Counted from the first letter of the stretch, positions 36,036 through 47,708 are shown. The stretch: 64,000 nt of DNA from Streptomyces sp. NBC_00250 (GCF_036192275.1 NZ_CP108088.1:2977501-3041500), one strand, 5' to 3'. The notes: a model not told the origin generated them from the sequence alone. Program-made: numbers and translations.

Positions 36036-37462
36036 CGGGTGGTCCCGAGGCCGTAACCGTCGAGACAGGACTGCGCGAGGCTCTCGCAGTCGTCGGCGGA
36101 GCCGGCCCAGGTCTGCATCGTCAGGTAGACGTGCGGGGCGCCGTGGTAGAAGCGCTCGTACTGCTCGTGGCGTCCGGCGAACTCGGAACCGAGGGCGTCC
36201 CAGGCGAGTTTGAGGAGCTTGACGCGGTCCTCCGCTGGGTGGCCGGGGGTGCCGAAGTAGCGGCGGACCAGCGGCCCCAGCTCGGGGTGGAGGAGGTCCC
36301 GGCCGCTCGCGGGGAGCTGGACGAGGGCGCCGCCCGCGAGGAGCTTGATGTCCTGGACGGCCCGCGGGTAGAGCTCGCCGGCCATGATCCGCTGGGCGAA
36401 GGAGATGTCCTGCCCGGGGCGGACGCCGCCGCGGCCCCCGTCGACCTCCTCGTACGAGGCTTCGGCGGCGAGCACGAAGGCCTTGGCCTGGGCGACCATG
36501 CCGAGGAGCCGGCCGATGGCCTGGGTGACGGCCGGGAGCTTCTCGGTGCCGTGGGAGCGGGTGATGAGGATCGCGAGTCCGGTGAGGAACTCCAGCTTGG
36601 TCCAGAAGCGGGTCGCGGACTGGTGGACGAAGTTCAGGTAGGCGGGGGTCCGCCACCAGACGGCGCCGGTGGTGGCCGGGTCGCGGTGGGTGAGGACCCG
36701 CTCCCAGGGCACGAAGACGTCCTCGCAGACCAGCATCGCGTCGTTCTCGTCGTACCGGGAGGAGAGCGGGTGGTCGAAGACGGACCGGGAGCGTTCCTCG
36801 TAGGAGGTGCGGGAGATCAGGCTGAGGCCGGGGGCGTCGGGCCGTACGGCGAAGGTCACCGCGTGCTCGGTGTCGTCGGCGGCGAGCGGTTCGATGGTGC
36901 CGACGAGGATCTCGTCGGCGAAGACGGCGCCCGTGCCGACGGTCTTGGCGCCGCGGACGACGATCCCGCCGTCCCGCTCCGCCACGACCCGCAGGGTCAG
37001 GTCGTCCCCGCCGGGCCCGGAGGCCGGGTTGCCGAGGGTGAACGCGCAGTGCAGATCGCCCTCGGCGAGCCGGCGGTGGAAGGCGAGGGCGTGCTCGGCG
37101 CCGTCGAAGGCCTCGCCGTTGAACACGGCGGGCGCGGCGGCGAACCCGGCCGCGCCGGCGGCCATGTAGTCGGGGGTACGGCCGAGGAAGCCGTAACTCG
37201 CCCCGGCCGTGGTCCGGAAGGCCCGGCGGCGGGCGACGAGGTCCTCGTACGAGCGGGGCACGGCGTAGGCGCGGCGCACCCCGCCCTGGACGAGGACGGG
37301 GCGGTGGACGGGGTCGTCGGCGAGGTCGTAGAGCCCGGCGAAGGAGGCCGCGGTGGACCGGAACGCGGGGTGGGCGGTGACGTCCTCGACCCGTTCCCCG
37401 TCCAGCCAGATCTCGCGCCCGTCGCGCAGCCCCTCCAGATACTCCTGCCCGGACCTCGTCAC
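36032..37462 (-). CDS. HpaB-type FADH2-dependent aromatic hydroxylase
   Basis: The product is a 476-residue member of the 4-hydroxyphenylacetate 3-monooxygenase large-component family. Visible family segments are MTRSGQEYLEGLRDGREIWLDGERV, FLGRTPDYMAAG, VVRGAKTVGTGAVFADEILVG, SRYDENDAMLVCEDVFVPWERV, and the C-terminal half with SAQAK-like MVAQAKAFVLAAEAS. Such enzymes hydroxylate a phenol or related ring using FADH2 supplied by a separate reductase (HpaC type). No reductase gene is in the cluster, so reduced flavin must come from elsewhere. GTG start with GAGGAGAGG about 10 bases upstream. Confidence 0.88.
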   Translation of the reverse strand: MTRSGQEYLEGLRDGREIWLDGERVEDVTAHPAFRSTAASFAGLYDLADDPVHRPVLVQGGVRRAYAVPRSYEDLVARRRAFRTTAGASYGFLGRTPDYMAAGAAGFAAAPAVFNGEAFDGAEHALAFHRRLAEGDLHCAFTLGNPASGPGGDDLTLRVVAERDGGIVVRGAKTVGTGAVFADEILVGTIEPLAADDTEHAVTFAVRPDAPGLSLISRTSYEERSRSVFDHPLSSRYDENDAMLVCEDVFVPWERVLTHRDPATTGAVWWRTPAYLNFVHQSATRFWTKLEFLTGLAILITRSHGTEKLPAVTQAIGRLLGMVAQAKAFVLAAEASYEEVDGGRGGVRPGQDISFAQRIMAGELYPRAVQDIKLLAGGALVQLPASGRDLLHPELGPLVRRYFGTPGHPAEDRVKLLKLAWDALGSEFAGRHEQYERFYHGAPHVYLTMQTWAGSADDCESLAQSCLDGYGLGTTR

Positions 37463-37633
37463 CGGTGTGTCGCCTCTCCTCGGGTGTCACGGCACTGCCG
37501 GTCCCGAGCCTGTCCGGGGTGACCCGCCCGGACAATGAGCGTCCGTCCAGGGGTCCTTAAGAACCGTCCAGGGAGTCCCGAAGATGTCAGGTCGGCCGGC
37601 CCGACACCGCCCGGACCACCCGCCGGCCGTCCT

Positions 37634-38644
37634 TCAGGCCGCCCGCTCGACCCCCGCGCGGTACTCCCCCGGGGTCACCCCGAACCATTTGCGGAAGGCG
37701 AGGTGGAAGCCGACGGCGCTCTGGTAGCCGACACGGGCGGGCACGGCGGACTGCGGGAGCGAGGTCTCGGTGAGGAGCCGGCCCGCCTCCTGCATCCGGC
37801 GGGCGGCGAGGTACCGGGCGGGCGACTCGCCGACCAGGTCGCGGAAGGCGGCGGTGAAGGCGGAGCGGGACATGCCGACCTCCCGGGCGACGGAGTCGAT
37901 CGTCCACGCTTCGGCGAACCGGGTCGCCATCATGACGACGGCCCGGCTGATCCCGGGGTGCCTGAGCAGCGGCAGCGAGGCCGGATTGCCCGCGAGTTCG
38001 CGGAGCAGCGGGCGCAGCGCCAGGACCAGGGCCATCTCGAAGGCGCGCAGGGTGATGAGCCGGTCGCCGGGTCCGACGGGCCGGTCGGGGGCGGCGAGCA
38101 GCCGGAGGGTGTCGCGGAGCAGTGGCTCGCGGTCGACCTGGGCGCCGTCGAGGACGAGCGCCCAGGGCAGCGAGGTGTAGAGGCCGGTGGCGGCGCTGGC
38201 GTCGTAGTGGAGCCCGGCGCAGAGCAGCCGGCTCTCGGGTCCGCTGCCCTCGATGACGATCTCGCCGGAGGTGCCGGGCTGCCGCTCGGGCAGGACGGCC
38301 TTGAGCGGCACGCCCTGGCGTTCGGGCCGGTCGGCGAGCTGGTGCGCGGTGCCGGTGGGGAAGACGACGAGGTCGCCGGCGTGCAGTTCGACGGGGGGTT
38401 CGTCGTCGGTGGTGATCCAGCAGTCGCCCTCGACGACGTAGTGGAGGACGGCGCAGCCGGCTTCGGCGTCGCCCTCGATGGCCCAGGGGGCGCGGACGTG
38501 CCAACGGCTGTCGAAGACTCCGGTGAGCCGGAGGGGTTTGAGCAGTTCGCTCAACAGGTCGTCGTGCTCGTCGTGCTGTTCGGGTCGCTCGCGCGGATCG
38601 CGCGGATCGCGCTGATGGTGACGGTCGGTTCCCACGATTGCCAT
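37634..38644 (-). CDS. AraC-family regulator with cupin sensor
   Basis: The product is a 336-residue regulator. A His/Asp/Glu-rich start (HHQRDPRDPRERPEQHDEHDD) precedes a cupin-6-like sensor (VVEGDCWITTDDEPPVELHAGDLVVFPTGTAHQL) and a C-terminal AraC HTH pair (TIDSVAREVGMSRSAFTAAFRDLVGESPARYLAARRM and VGYQSAVGFHLAFRKWFGVTPGEYR). ATG at 38644 has GAAGGAT upstream. It lies at the head of the aromatic cluster and is divergent from the NmrA-like gene across about 118 bp, which marks it as the probable pathway regulator. Confidence 0.88.
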   Translation of the reverse strand: MAIVGTDRHHQRDPRDPRERPEQHDEHDDLLSELLKPLRLTGVFDSRWHVRAPWAIEGDAEAGCAVLHYVVEGDCWITTDDEPPVELHAGDLVVFPTGTAHQLADRPERQGVPLKAVLPERQPGTSGEIVIEGSGPESRLLCAGLHYDASAATGLYTSLPWALVLDGAQVDREPLLRDTLRLLAAPDRPVGPGDRLITLRAFEMALVLALRPLLRELAGNPASLPLLRHPGISRAVVMMATRFAEAWTIDSVAREVGMSRSAFTAAFRDLVGESPARYLAARRMQEAGRLLTETSLPQSAVPARVGYQSAVGFHLAFRKWFGVTPGEYRAGVERAA

Positions 38645-38742
38645 GGACGATCCTTCAACTTCCGCCCCGGTTTGTTAATTGAACGGCCGAAGCCGTCGCG
38701 GCGAGCCTGGAACGACGCCGACACGACAGCGGGAAAAGTCTA

Positions 38743-38757
38743 TCGAAGGGCCTTCGA
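38743..38757. promoter_or_regulatory. 15-bp palindrome overlapping the ribosome site of the NmrA-like gene
   Basis: TCGAAGG-G-CCTTCGA is a perfect palindrome ending 5 bases before the ATG at 38763 and containing its GAAGGG ribosome site. It lies in the spacer shared with the divergent AraC gene. A regulator bound here, or the hairpin itself, could gate translation. Confidence 0.55.
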
Positions 38758-38762
38758 CACAC

Positions 38763-39689
38763 ATGTCCAGTGAGATTCCGATGCGGGTGGCGGTGGTGGG
38801 CGCGAGCGGCTTCCAGGGAGGCGCGGTGGCCCGGCTGCTCGCCGAGCGGCGGCACCGGGTGCGGACCCTGACCCGGCGTCCTTCGGCCGACCGGCCGCCG
38901 CTGCCGGGAGCCTTCTTCCTCGCAGGCGACCTGGGGCGGCCGGCCGATGTGCGGCAGCTGTTCGAGGACACGACGCACGCGTTCGTGACGATGCCGCTGG
39001 TGTACGAGACCGAGCGGGTGGAGGCGTACGCGCGGAACGTCGCGGAGGCGGCCCTGGAGGCGGGGACGGAGCGTCTGGTCTTCAACTCCAACACCCGGAT
39101 ACCGCTGGGGCCGACGGACGTCCCCGCCTTCGAGACGCGGCGGCTCGCGGAGCGGGTGCTGCGGGACAGCGGAGTGCCGCTGGTGGTGATCCGGCCGCCG
39201 GTGTACCTGGACAACCTGTTCTCGCCGTGGAACGGTCCGGCCCTGGTCGACGAGGGTGTGCTCGCCTATCCGCTGCCGGCGTCCGCGCGGACGGCCTGGC
39301 TGTCGCACCGGGGTCTGGCGGAGGCGGCGCACGCGGCACTGACCCGGGAGGGCCTGGAGGGCCGGACGTTCGACATCGGCGGCGAGCGCTCCCTCACGGG
39401 CGGCGAACTCGCGGCGGCGTTCGGCCGGGGGCTCGGCAGGGCGGTGCGGTACGAGGAGCTGGATCCGGCCGCTTTCGAACGCGGTCTCGCGCGGCTCCTC
39501 GGCCCGGAGACGGCGGCGGGGGTGGCCGGGATCTACCACTTCATGGCGAGCGGCGCCGATCCGCTCCTGATGGCGGACGACGACGGGGTGTCGACGGAGG
39601 TCCTCGCGCTCGAACCGCCCCCGGTGGAGGAATGGGTGGCCCGCCAGCCCTGGCAGGTCTGGTCCTCGGACACGTCCCCTTCGCACTGA
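38763..39689 (+). CDS. NmrA-like atypical SDR, NAD(P)H-dependent oxidoreductase
   Basis: The product has 308 residues. MRVAVVGASGFQGGAVARLLAERRHRVRTLTR is the GxxGxxG NAD(P)-binding fold of NmrA/HSCARG proteins, followed by FLAGDLGRPADVRQLFEDTTHAFV. The downstream Tyr/Lys SDR catalytic pair is not evident, as in other NmrA-like proteins that act as quinone or imine reductases or redox sensors. ATG at 38763 has GAAGGG. A second ATG at 38781 is possible. It is divergent from the AraC regulator and may provide a reductive step or redox sensing for the cluster. Confidence 0.82.
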   Translation: MSSEIPMRVAVVGASGFQGGAVARLLAERRHRVRTLTRRPSADRPPLPGAFFLAGDLGRPADVRQLFEDTTHAFVTMPLVYETERVEAYARNVAEAALEAGTERLVFNSNTRIPLGPTDVPAFETRRLAERVLRDSGVPLVVIRPPVYLDNLFSPWNGPALVDEGVLAYPLPASARTAWLSHRGLAEAAHAALTREGLEGRTFDIGGERSLTGGELAAAFGRGLGRAVRYEELDPAAFERGLARLLGPETAAGVAGIYHFMASGADPLLMADDDGVSTEVLALEPPPVEEWVARQPWQVWSSDTSPSH

Positions 39690-39720
39690 CCGCGGCACCC
39701 GGCGCCCGGACGACGAACAG

Positions 39721-39752
39721 GCCCCGCCCTACAAGGGCGGGGCGTTTTTGTT
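39721..39752 (+). terminator. Intrinsic terminator after the NmrA-like gene
   Basis: GCCCCGCCC (39721) and GGGCGGGGC (39735) form a perfect 9-bp stem with loop TACAA, followed by GTTTTTGTT, a true U-rich tail. It closes the accessory cluster on its right side. Confidence 0.92.
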
Positions 39753-39924
39753 GTCCGGGTCCTGTCCTTGTCGGTTCGGCTACGCCCTAGTAGTTAACAA
39801 AGCTCCTGGATTGCCCGCCCGAAGACCGTGGAAGGCTCCTGCGGTACCCCTCGAACCCCTCCCCCCGTGACCCCTGTTCATCCCTATGGACCCCCCATCC
39901 GAGTGAACGCGGACAGGAGCGGCC

Positions 39925-42002
39925 ATGCCCGCAACCCGCCGGCCGTCGACGGAGCTAGAAAGAGCGCACAACCACCACCCGCACCCCCGTAAACCGTCAG
40001 GTGATGCTGTGAATCCGCTCATGGGACGCATTCCCGTACTGGACGTACGCCCGCTGGTCGACTGTGGCCGGCGCCCCGCGAAGGCGGTGGCCGGAGAGTC
40101 CTTCGAGGTGACGGCGACCGTCTTCCGCGAGGGCCACGACGCGGTCGCCGCCAATGTCGTGCTGCGCGGCCCGTCGGGCCGCCCCGGCCCCTGGACCCCG
40201 ATGCGCGAACTGGCCGAGGGCACCGACCGGTGGGGTGCCGAGGTCACCCCCGACACCGAGGGCTCCTGGACGTACACCGTCGAGGCATGGAGCGACCCGG
40301 TGGCCACCTGGCGCCACACGGCGAGGATCAAGATCCCGGCCGGGATCGACTCCGAACTGGTCCTCGCCGAGGGCGCCGAGCTGCACGAGCGCGCCGCGAA
40401 GGGCGTGCCGAAGAAGGGCGGCGGCCGGGAGGCCGTGCTCGCCGCGGCGGACGCGCTGCGCGACGTGTCGCGCCCCGCGGCCGTCCGTCTCGCGGCGGCG
40501 CTCAGCCCCCGGGTCGTCGAATCCCTCGACCGGTACCCGCTGCGCGAACTCCTGTCCGCCTCCCCCGCGTTGCCGCTCCAGGTGGAGCGGGAGCGGGCCC
40601 TGTTCGGCTCCTGGTACGAGTTCTTCCCGCGCTCGGAGGGCGTACGGAAGGTCAAGGGCCGTACGGTCCCGGGGAACTTCCGTACCGCCGCCGAGCGGCT
40701 TCCCGCGGTGGCGGCGATGGGCTTCGACGTGGTCTACCTGCCGCCTGTGCACCCGATCGGCGAGACCCACCGCAAGGGCCCCAACAACTCCCTCTCCGCG
40801 TCGCCGAACGACGTGGGCGTGCCGTGGGCGATCGGCTCGCCGGAGGGCGGGCACGACGCGCTCCACCCGGATCTGGGCACCTTCGAGGACTTCGACGCCT
40901 TCGTGGCGCGGGCCCGGGAGCTGCGGCTGGAGATCGCCCTGGACTTCGCGCTCCAGTGCTCCCCGGACCATCCGTGGGTGGAGAAGCACCCGGAGTGGTT
41001 CCACCACCGTCCGGACGGTTCGATCGCGTACGCGGAGAACCCGCCGAAGAAGTACCAGGACATCTATCCGATCGCCTTCGACGCGGACATGGACGGGATC
41101 GTCGCGGAGACCGTGCGGGTGCTGCGGCACTGGATGGACCACGGGGTACGGATCTTCCGCGTCGACAACCCGCACACCAAGCCGGTGGTGTTCTGGGAGC
41201 GGGTGATCGGCGAGATCAACGCGGCCGACCCGGACGTGATCTTCCTGGCGGAGGCCTTCACCCGGCCGGCGATGATGCGGACGCTCGGCGCGATCGGCTT
41301 CCAGCAGTCGTACACGTACTTCACCTGGCGGAACACCAAGGAGGAGCTCACGGAGTACCTGACGGAGCTGTCCGGCGAGACGGCGGCGCAGATGCGGCCG
41401 AACTTCTTCGTGAACACCCCGGACATCCTGCACGCCTACCTCCAGGAGGGCGGCCGGCCGGCGTTCGAGGCGCGGGCGGTGCTCGCGGCGACGCTCTCGC
41501 CCTCCTGGGGCATGTACGCCGGGTACGAGCTGTGCGAGGGCACGCCGCTGCGGGACGGCAGCGAGGAGTACCTCGACTCGGAGAAGTACCAACTCCGGCC
41601 GCGTGACTGGGAGTCCGCGGAGCGCGAGGGGACCACGATCACTCCGCTGATCACCGCCCTGAACCGGATCCGACGCCGTCACCCGGCGCTCCGCCGGCTG
41701 CGGAACCTGTCGTTCCATGACACGGACAACCCGCAGGTGATCGCGTACAGCAAGCGTTCGGGTTCGAACACCGTTCTGGTGGTCGTCAACCTCGACCCGC
41801 ACCACACCCAGGAGGCGACGCTCTCGTTGGACATGCCGGAACTCGGCCTCGACTGGCACGAGACCGTGCCGGTGCGCGACGAGCTCACCGGCGAGACCTA
41901 TCACTGGGGCAGGACCAGCTACGTGCGCCTAGAGCCGGGTGTCACACCCGCGCACGTCCTCGTCCTGCGACCGTCCCCGCAGACCGGAGGGTCACCCACA
42001 TC

Positions 42003-42006
<4 letters not shown>
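39925..42006 (+). CDS. glgE: Alpha-1,4-glucan:maltose-1-phosphate maltosyltransferase GlgE
   Basis: The product is a 693-residue GH13_3 enzyme that transfers maltosyl units from alpha-maltose-1-phosphate to the non-reducing end of alpha-glucan. An N-terminal beta domain (about 35-140) precedes the barrel. Asp414 (RVDNPHTKP) and Glu443 (FLAEAFTRP), 29 residues apart, match the nucleophile/acid-base pair Asp394/Glu423 of S. coelicolor GlgE with a roughly 20-residue longer N-terminus. The ATG has AGGAG upstream. The stop overlaps the treS ATG (ATGA). It is the key enzyme of the TreS-Mak-GlgE-GlgB route. Confidence 0.96.
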
Positions 42007-43693
<1,687 letters not shown>

Positions 43694-43697
<4 letters not shown>

Positions 43698-43749
43698 CCG
43701 TCGGTCAGTTCGGATTCGTCCTGGGTGGGACGGTTTCCTCCCGTCCCAC
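43694..43749 (+). terminator. Hairpins at the end of the glgE-treS transcript
   Basis: CTGACC-GTC-GGTCAG (43694-43708) overlaps the treS stop. A second stem of 9 bp (GTGGGACGG at 43725 with CCGTCCCAC at 43741, loop TTTCCTC) follows. Together they probably terminate or attenuate transcription before the maltokinase gene, which has a 246-bp upstream region of its own. Confidence 0.65.
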
Positions 43750-43943
43750 TCTGGGCACTGTGACCCACACACGTTCCGCAGCACGATTCAGGTCCATACG
43801 GGCCTTCTTGTCGGGCCCATACGGATCTTCCCCCTCCGACACGTCCCGCACATCCGGACAGCCCCAGCCGCCATCCGGGACACTCTGCGCATTTGAACGC
43901 ATACGACAGCCAACTGCGCGCCCCGGGGAAAGGACGCGATGCC

Positions 43944-45293
43944 ATGCCGGAGACCGCATCCACCACCCGGGCCCCGGACGCCCTCCTTCCGGCCCTCGCC
44001 CCCCTGCTCCACGAATGGCTGCCACGGCAGCGCTGGTTCGCGGGCAAGGGCCGCCGGGTCACCGGATTCACGCTGGACGCGGCCACCGAGCTGCTGCCCC
44101 TGGACGGCGCGGGACCCGGTCTCCTCCATCTCCTCGTACGGGTAGAACAGCCGGGCCGCCCGGCCGGAACACCCGCCGACTGCTACCAACTGCTCCTGGG
44201 CGTACGGACCCAGCTCCCGCCCCGCCTCGGCCCCGCCCTGATCGGACGGATCCGGCAGGGGCCGCTCGCCGGACGCGCCGTGTACGAAGGGCTGCGCGAC
44301 CCGCGGCTCGCCGGCCTCCTCTACGAGCGACTGCGCACCCCGGGCCGGACCGGCCCCCTGCGCTTCCACGCCACGACGGCACTGCCGCCCGCGCTCGCGC
44401 CCCGCATGCTCGACGCGGAACAGTCCAACTCGTCCCTGGTCTATGGAGATTCGTTCATCCTGAAGATCTTCCGGAGGGTCAGCCCGGGCGCCAACCCCGA
44501 CCTGGAGCTGCCCCTCGCCCTCGCCGGGGCCGGCTGCGCCCGGGTCCCGGCACCGGTCGCCTGGTTCGAGTCGGGCGCCGCGACGCTCGGCGTCCTCCAG
44601 CCCTACCTCCGCGACTCCCGCGACGGATGGCGCCTCGCGCTCGACGCGCTCGCCGACGGACGGGAGTTCACCACCGAGGCGCGGGCACTCGGCCGGGCCA
44701 CGGCCGAAGTCCACCTGGCCCTGGCGGAGGCACTGCCGACCCGGAAGCTCCAACGGGCCGAGACCGAGCAACTGGCGGCGGCGATGGACCGCCGGCTGCA
44801 CGCGGCGGCGCAGGCGGTCCCGGCGCTGCTGCCGCACGTCCCGGGCCTGCGGGCCGTCTTCGCGGCGGCGAGCGGCGCGGACGGTGGCGGCGCGGTCCAA
44901 CGCATCCACGGCGACCTGCACCTCGGCCAGACCCTGCGGGGCTCCGACGGCGGCTGGGCCGTCATCGACTTCGAGGGCGAACCGGCGAAGCCGCTGGACG
45001 AACGGCGCAGCCCCCAGCCCACGGTCCGCGACGTCGCCGGCATGCTCCGCTCCTTCGACTACGCGGCCCGCACCCACCGGCCCTGGAACGCGGACTGGGC
45101 GGCGCGGTGCCGGGCGGCGTACTGCACGGGGTACGCGGAGGCGGCGGGCGCGGATCCACGCACCGACCCTGCCCTTCTCCGCGCCTACGAGACGGACAAG
45201 GCGGTCTACGAGGTCGTCTACGAGGCCCGCCACCGCCCGGACTGGCTCCCGGTCCCCATGTCGGCCATCGAACGCCTCTCCACCCCCCGATGA
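43944..45293 (+). CDS. mak: Maltokinase (Pep2/Mak)
   Basis: The product is a 449-residue ATP-dependent kinase making maltose-1-phosphate for GlgE. The N-terminal cap (LAPLLHEWLPRQRWFAGKGR) is characteristic of Mak. The C-terminal phosphotransferase lobe has the catalytic loop IHGDLHLGQTLRG and the metal-binding VIDFEGEPAKPLDERR. ATG at 43944 follows GGGGAAAGGA by about 9 bases. An upstream TTG keeps the frame open but has no signal. It is followed by glgB after about 135 bp. Confidence 0.93.
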   Translation: MPETASTTRAPDALLPALAPLLHEWLPRQRWFAGKGRRVTGFTLDAATELLPLDGAGPGLLHLLVRVEQPGRPAGTPADCYQLLLGVRTQLPPRLGPALIGRIRQGPLAGRAVYEGLRDPRLAGLLYERLRTPGRTGPLRFHATTALPPALAPRMLDAEQSNSSLVYGDSFILKIFRRVSPGANPDLELPLALAGAGCARVPAPVAWFESGAATLGVLQPYLRDSRDGWRLALDALADGREFTTEARALGRATAEVHLALAEALPTRKLQRAETEQLAAAMDRRLHAAAQAVPALLPHVPGLRAVFAAASGADGGGAVQRIHGDLHLGQTLRGSDGGWAVIDFEGEPAKPLDERRSPQPTVRDVAGMLRSFDYAARTHRPWNADWAARCRAAYCTGYAEAAGADPRTDPALLRAYETDKAVYEVVYEARHRPDWLPVPMSAIERLSTPR

Positions 45294-45428
45294 CCCCCGC
45301 CACCCCGTCGCGTGGAACCCCGTCGCGTGGAGCCCCCCTCGCATGGAACCCCCGTTCGGCCGAGTGTCCCGTCCCCTCACCACACCGTTGCGCAGTCGTA
45401 CCCCCCGTACCCCCCAGGAGGCATCCCG

Positions 45429-47696
45429 GTGACCGCCCGCCCCGCAGGCAAGTCGGCCCGCAGCACCAAGTCCCCCAAGCCCCCCGCGCCCTCCGCGCCC
45501 CGGAAGGCGCCACCGCTCGATCCGGGTGACCGGGCCCGGCTGCTCGCCGGGGAGCACCACGATCCGCACGGCGTGCTCGGTGCGCATCCGGTGCGGGGCG
45601 GTGTGGTGGTCCGGGTGCTTCGCCCGTGGGCGACGGAGGTGACGGTCGTCAGCAAGGGCAAGCGGGTCCCGCTCACGCCCGACGGCGACGGCCTCTTCTC
45701 CGGACTGCTGCCGCTCCTCCGCAAGGTGCCCGCGTACGAGCTGCGTGTCCGTTACGACGGGCCGGACGAGCTCGCCGTACAGGACCCGTACCGCTTCCTG
45801 CCCTCCCTCGGAGACCTCGATCTGCATCTGATCGGCGAGGGCCGCCACGAGGAGCTGTGGACGGCCCTCGGCTCCCACCCCATGACGCACGGCGGCGTCT
45901 CCGGCACCCGCTTCGCGGTCTGGGCGCCGAACGCGCGCGGCGTGCGGGTCACCGGTGACTTCACCCACTGGGACGGCACGGGGCTGCCGATGCGCTCGCT
46001 GGGTTCGACGGGCGTGTGGGAGCTGTTCGTGCCGGGGGTCGGCGAGGGCGCGCTCTACAAGTACGACATCACGCGGCCCGACGGGACGCACACCGTCCGC
46101 GCGGACCCGATGGCCCGCCGTACCGAGTGCCCGCCGAACACCGCGTCGATCGTCACCGAGTCGCACTACACCTGGGACGACGCGGAGTGGATGGCACGTC
46201 GCGGGGCGCGCCCGCACCACGAGGCGCCGCTCTCCGTGTACGAGGTCCATCTGCCCTCCTGGCGACCCGGACTGACGTATCGCCAACTCGCGGAGCAGCT
46301 TCCCGCGTACGTCCGGGACCTCGGTTTCACGCATGTGGAGCTGATGCCGGTCACCGAGCATCCCTTCGGCGGCTCGTGGGGCTACCAGGTCACCGGCTTC
46401 TACGCGCCGACGGCCCGCATGGGCACCCCGGACGACTTCAGGTTCCTGGTCGACGCGCTGCACGCGGCGGGCATCGGGGTCCTGATGGACTGGGTCCCGG
46501 CGCACTTCCCGAAGGACGACTGGGCGCTGGCGGAGTTCGACGGGCGGCCGCTGTACGAGCACGAGGACCCGCGCCGCTCACACCATCCCGACTGGGGCAC
46601 GCTGGAGTTCGACTACGGCCGCAAGGAGGTGCGGAACTTCCTGGTGGCGAACGCCGTGTACTGGTGCCAGGAGTTCCACATCGACGGCCTGCGGGTGGAC
46701 GCGGTGGCGTCGATGCTCTACCTGGACTACTCGCGGGAGCACGGCGAGTGGCTGCCGAACGAGTTCGGGGGCCGGGAGAACCTGGACGCGGTGGCCTTCC
46801 TGCAGGAGATGAACGCGACGGTGTACCGGCGCTGCCCGGGGATCGTGACCTTCGCGGAGGAGTCGACGGCCTGGGACGGCGTGACGCGGGCGACGGACCA
46901 GGTGGGGCCGGGCGGCTTCGGCGGTCTGGGCTTCGGCATGAAGTGGAACATGGGCTGGATGCACGACTCCCTGGAGTACGTGCAGAAGGAGCCGGTGCAC
47001 CGCAAGTACCACCACCACGAGATGACCTTCTCGATGGTGTACGCGTACAGCGAGAACTACATCCTCCCGATCTCCCACGACGAGGTGGTGCACGGCAAGC
47101 GGTCGCTGGTGTCGAAGATGCCGGGCGACTGGTGGCAGCAGCGCGCCGACCACCGCGCCTATCTGGGCTTCATGTGGGCCCACCCGGGCAAGCAACTGCT
47201 CTACATGGGGCAGGAGTTCGCGCAGGGTGCGGAGTGGTCGGCGGACCACGGGCCCGACTGGTGGCTGCTCGACCCGGCGTACGGGGCGGAGCCGGACCAC
47301 CGGGGGGTGCGGGATCTCGTCCGCGACCTGAACACGGTGTACCAGGCGACGCCCCCGCTCTGGGAGCGGGACACCGTCCCGGAGGGCTTCCAGTGGGTGG
47401 TCGGGGACGCGTGCGAGGACAACGTCTTCGCGTTCCTGCGCTTCGACGCGTTCGGCTCGCCGCTGCTCGCGGTGTCGAACTTCTCGCCGGTCGTGCGGCA
47501 CGACTACCGGCTCGGCGTGCCGGACTCGGTGGTCGCCTGGTCGGAGGTCCTGAACACGGACGCCGGCCGGTACGGCGGCGGGGACGTGGTGGGGCGGGAC
47601 CCGGTGAAGACGGAGTCGGTTGCGCACCACGGCCGTTCGGCCAGCATCCGGATGACGCTGCCGCCGCTCGCGACGGTCTGGCTGCGGCCGGCCTGA
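45429..47696 (+). CDS. glgB: 1,4-alpha-glucan branching enzyme GlgB
   Basis: The product is a 755-residue GH13_9 enzyme that introduces alpha-1,6 branches into the glucan built by GlgE. It has an N-terminal domain and CBM48 (about residues 30-240) and the barrel with [44 protein letters not shown] (nucleophile Asp), [11 protein letters not shown] (acid/base Glu) and [18 protein letters not shown] at 45429 has AGGAGG 7-8 bases upstream. The longer open frame to 45312 has no such site. It completes the four-enzyme GlgE pathway. Confidence 0.96.
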   Translation: MTARPAGKSARSTKSPKPPAPSAPRKAPPLDPGDRARLLAGEHHDPHGVLGAHPVRGGVVVRVLRPWATEVTVVSKGKRVPLTPDGDGLFSGLLPLLRKVPAYELRVRYDGPDELAVQDPYRFLPSLGDLDLHLIGEGRHEELWTALGSHPMTHGGVSGTRFAVWAPNARGVRVTGDFTHWDGTGLPMRSLGSTGVWELFVPGVGEGALYKYDITRPDGTHTVRADPMARRTECPPNTASIVTESHYTWDDAEWMARRGARPHHEAPLSVYEVHLPSWRPGLTYRQLAEQLPAYVRDLGFTHVELMPVTEHPFGGSWGYQVTGFYAPTARMGTPDDFRFLVDALHAAGIGVLMDWVPAHFPKDDWALAEFDGRPLYEHEDPRRSHHPDWGTLEFDYGRKEVRNFLVANAVYWCQEFHIDGLRVDAVASMLYLDYSREHGEWLPNEFGGRENLDAVAFLQEMNATVYRRCPGIVTFAEESTAWDGVTRATDQVGPGGFGGLGFGMKWNMGWMHDSLEYVQKEPVHRKYHHHEMTFSMVYAYSENYILPISHDEVVHGKRSLVSKMPGDWWQQRADHRAYLGFMWAHPGKQLLYMGQEFAQGAEWSADHGPDWWLLDPAYGAEPDHRGVRDLVRDLNTVYQATPPLWERDTVPEGFQWVVGDACEDNVFAFLRFDAFGSPLLAVSNFSPVVRHDYRLGVPDSVVAWSEVLNTDAGRYGGGDVVGRDPVKTESVAHHGRSASIRMTLPPLATVWLRPA

Positions 47697-47708
47697 GCCC
47701 CGGAGGGG

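Noticed and set aside
31941..38644. TTA (bldA-dependent) codons in the accessory cluster
   Set aside because: The few TAA triplets seen on the plus strand were out of frame or intergenic, so no bldA control is claimed.
31941..39689. Pyrrolnitrin or phenazine gene cluster
   Set aside because: PrnA, PrnC, PrnD and the phzA-G core are absent. Only PrnB-like and PhzS-like relatives occur, in a different gene set.
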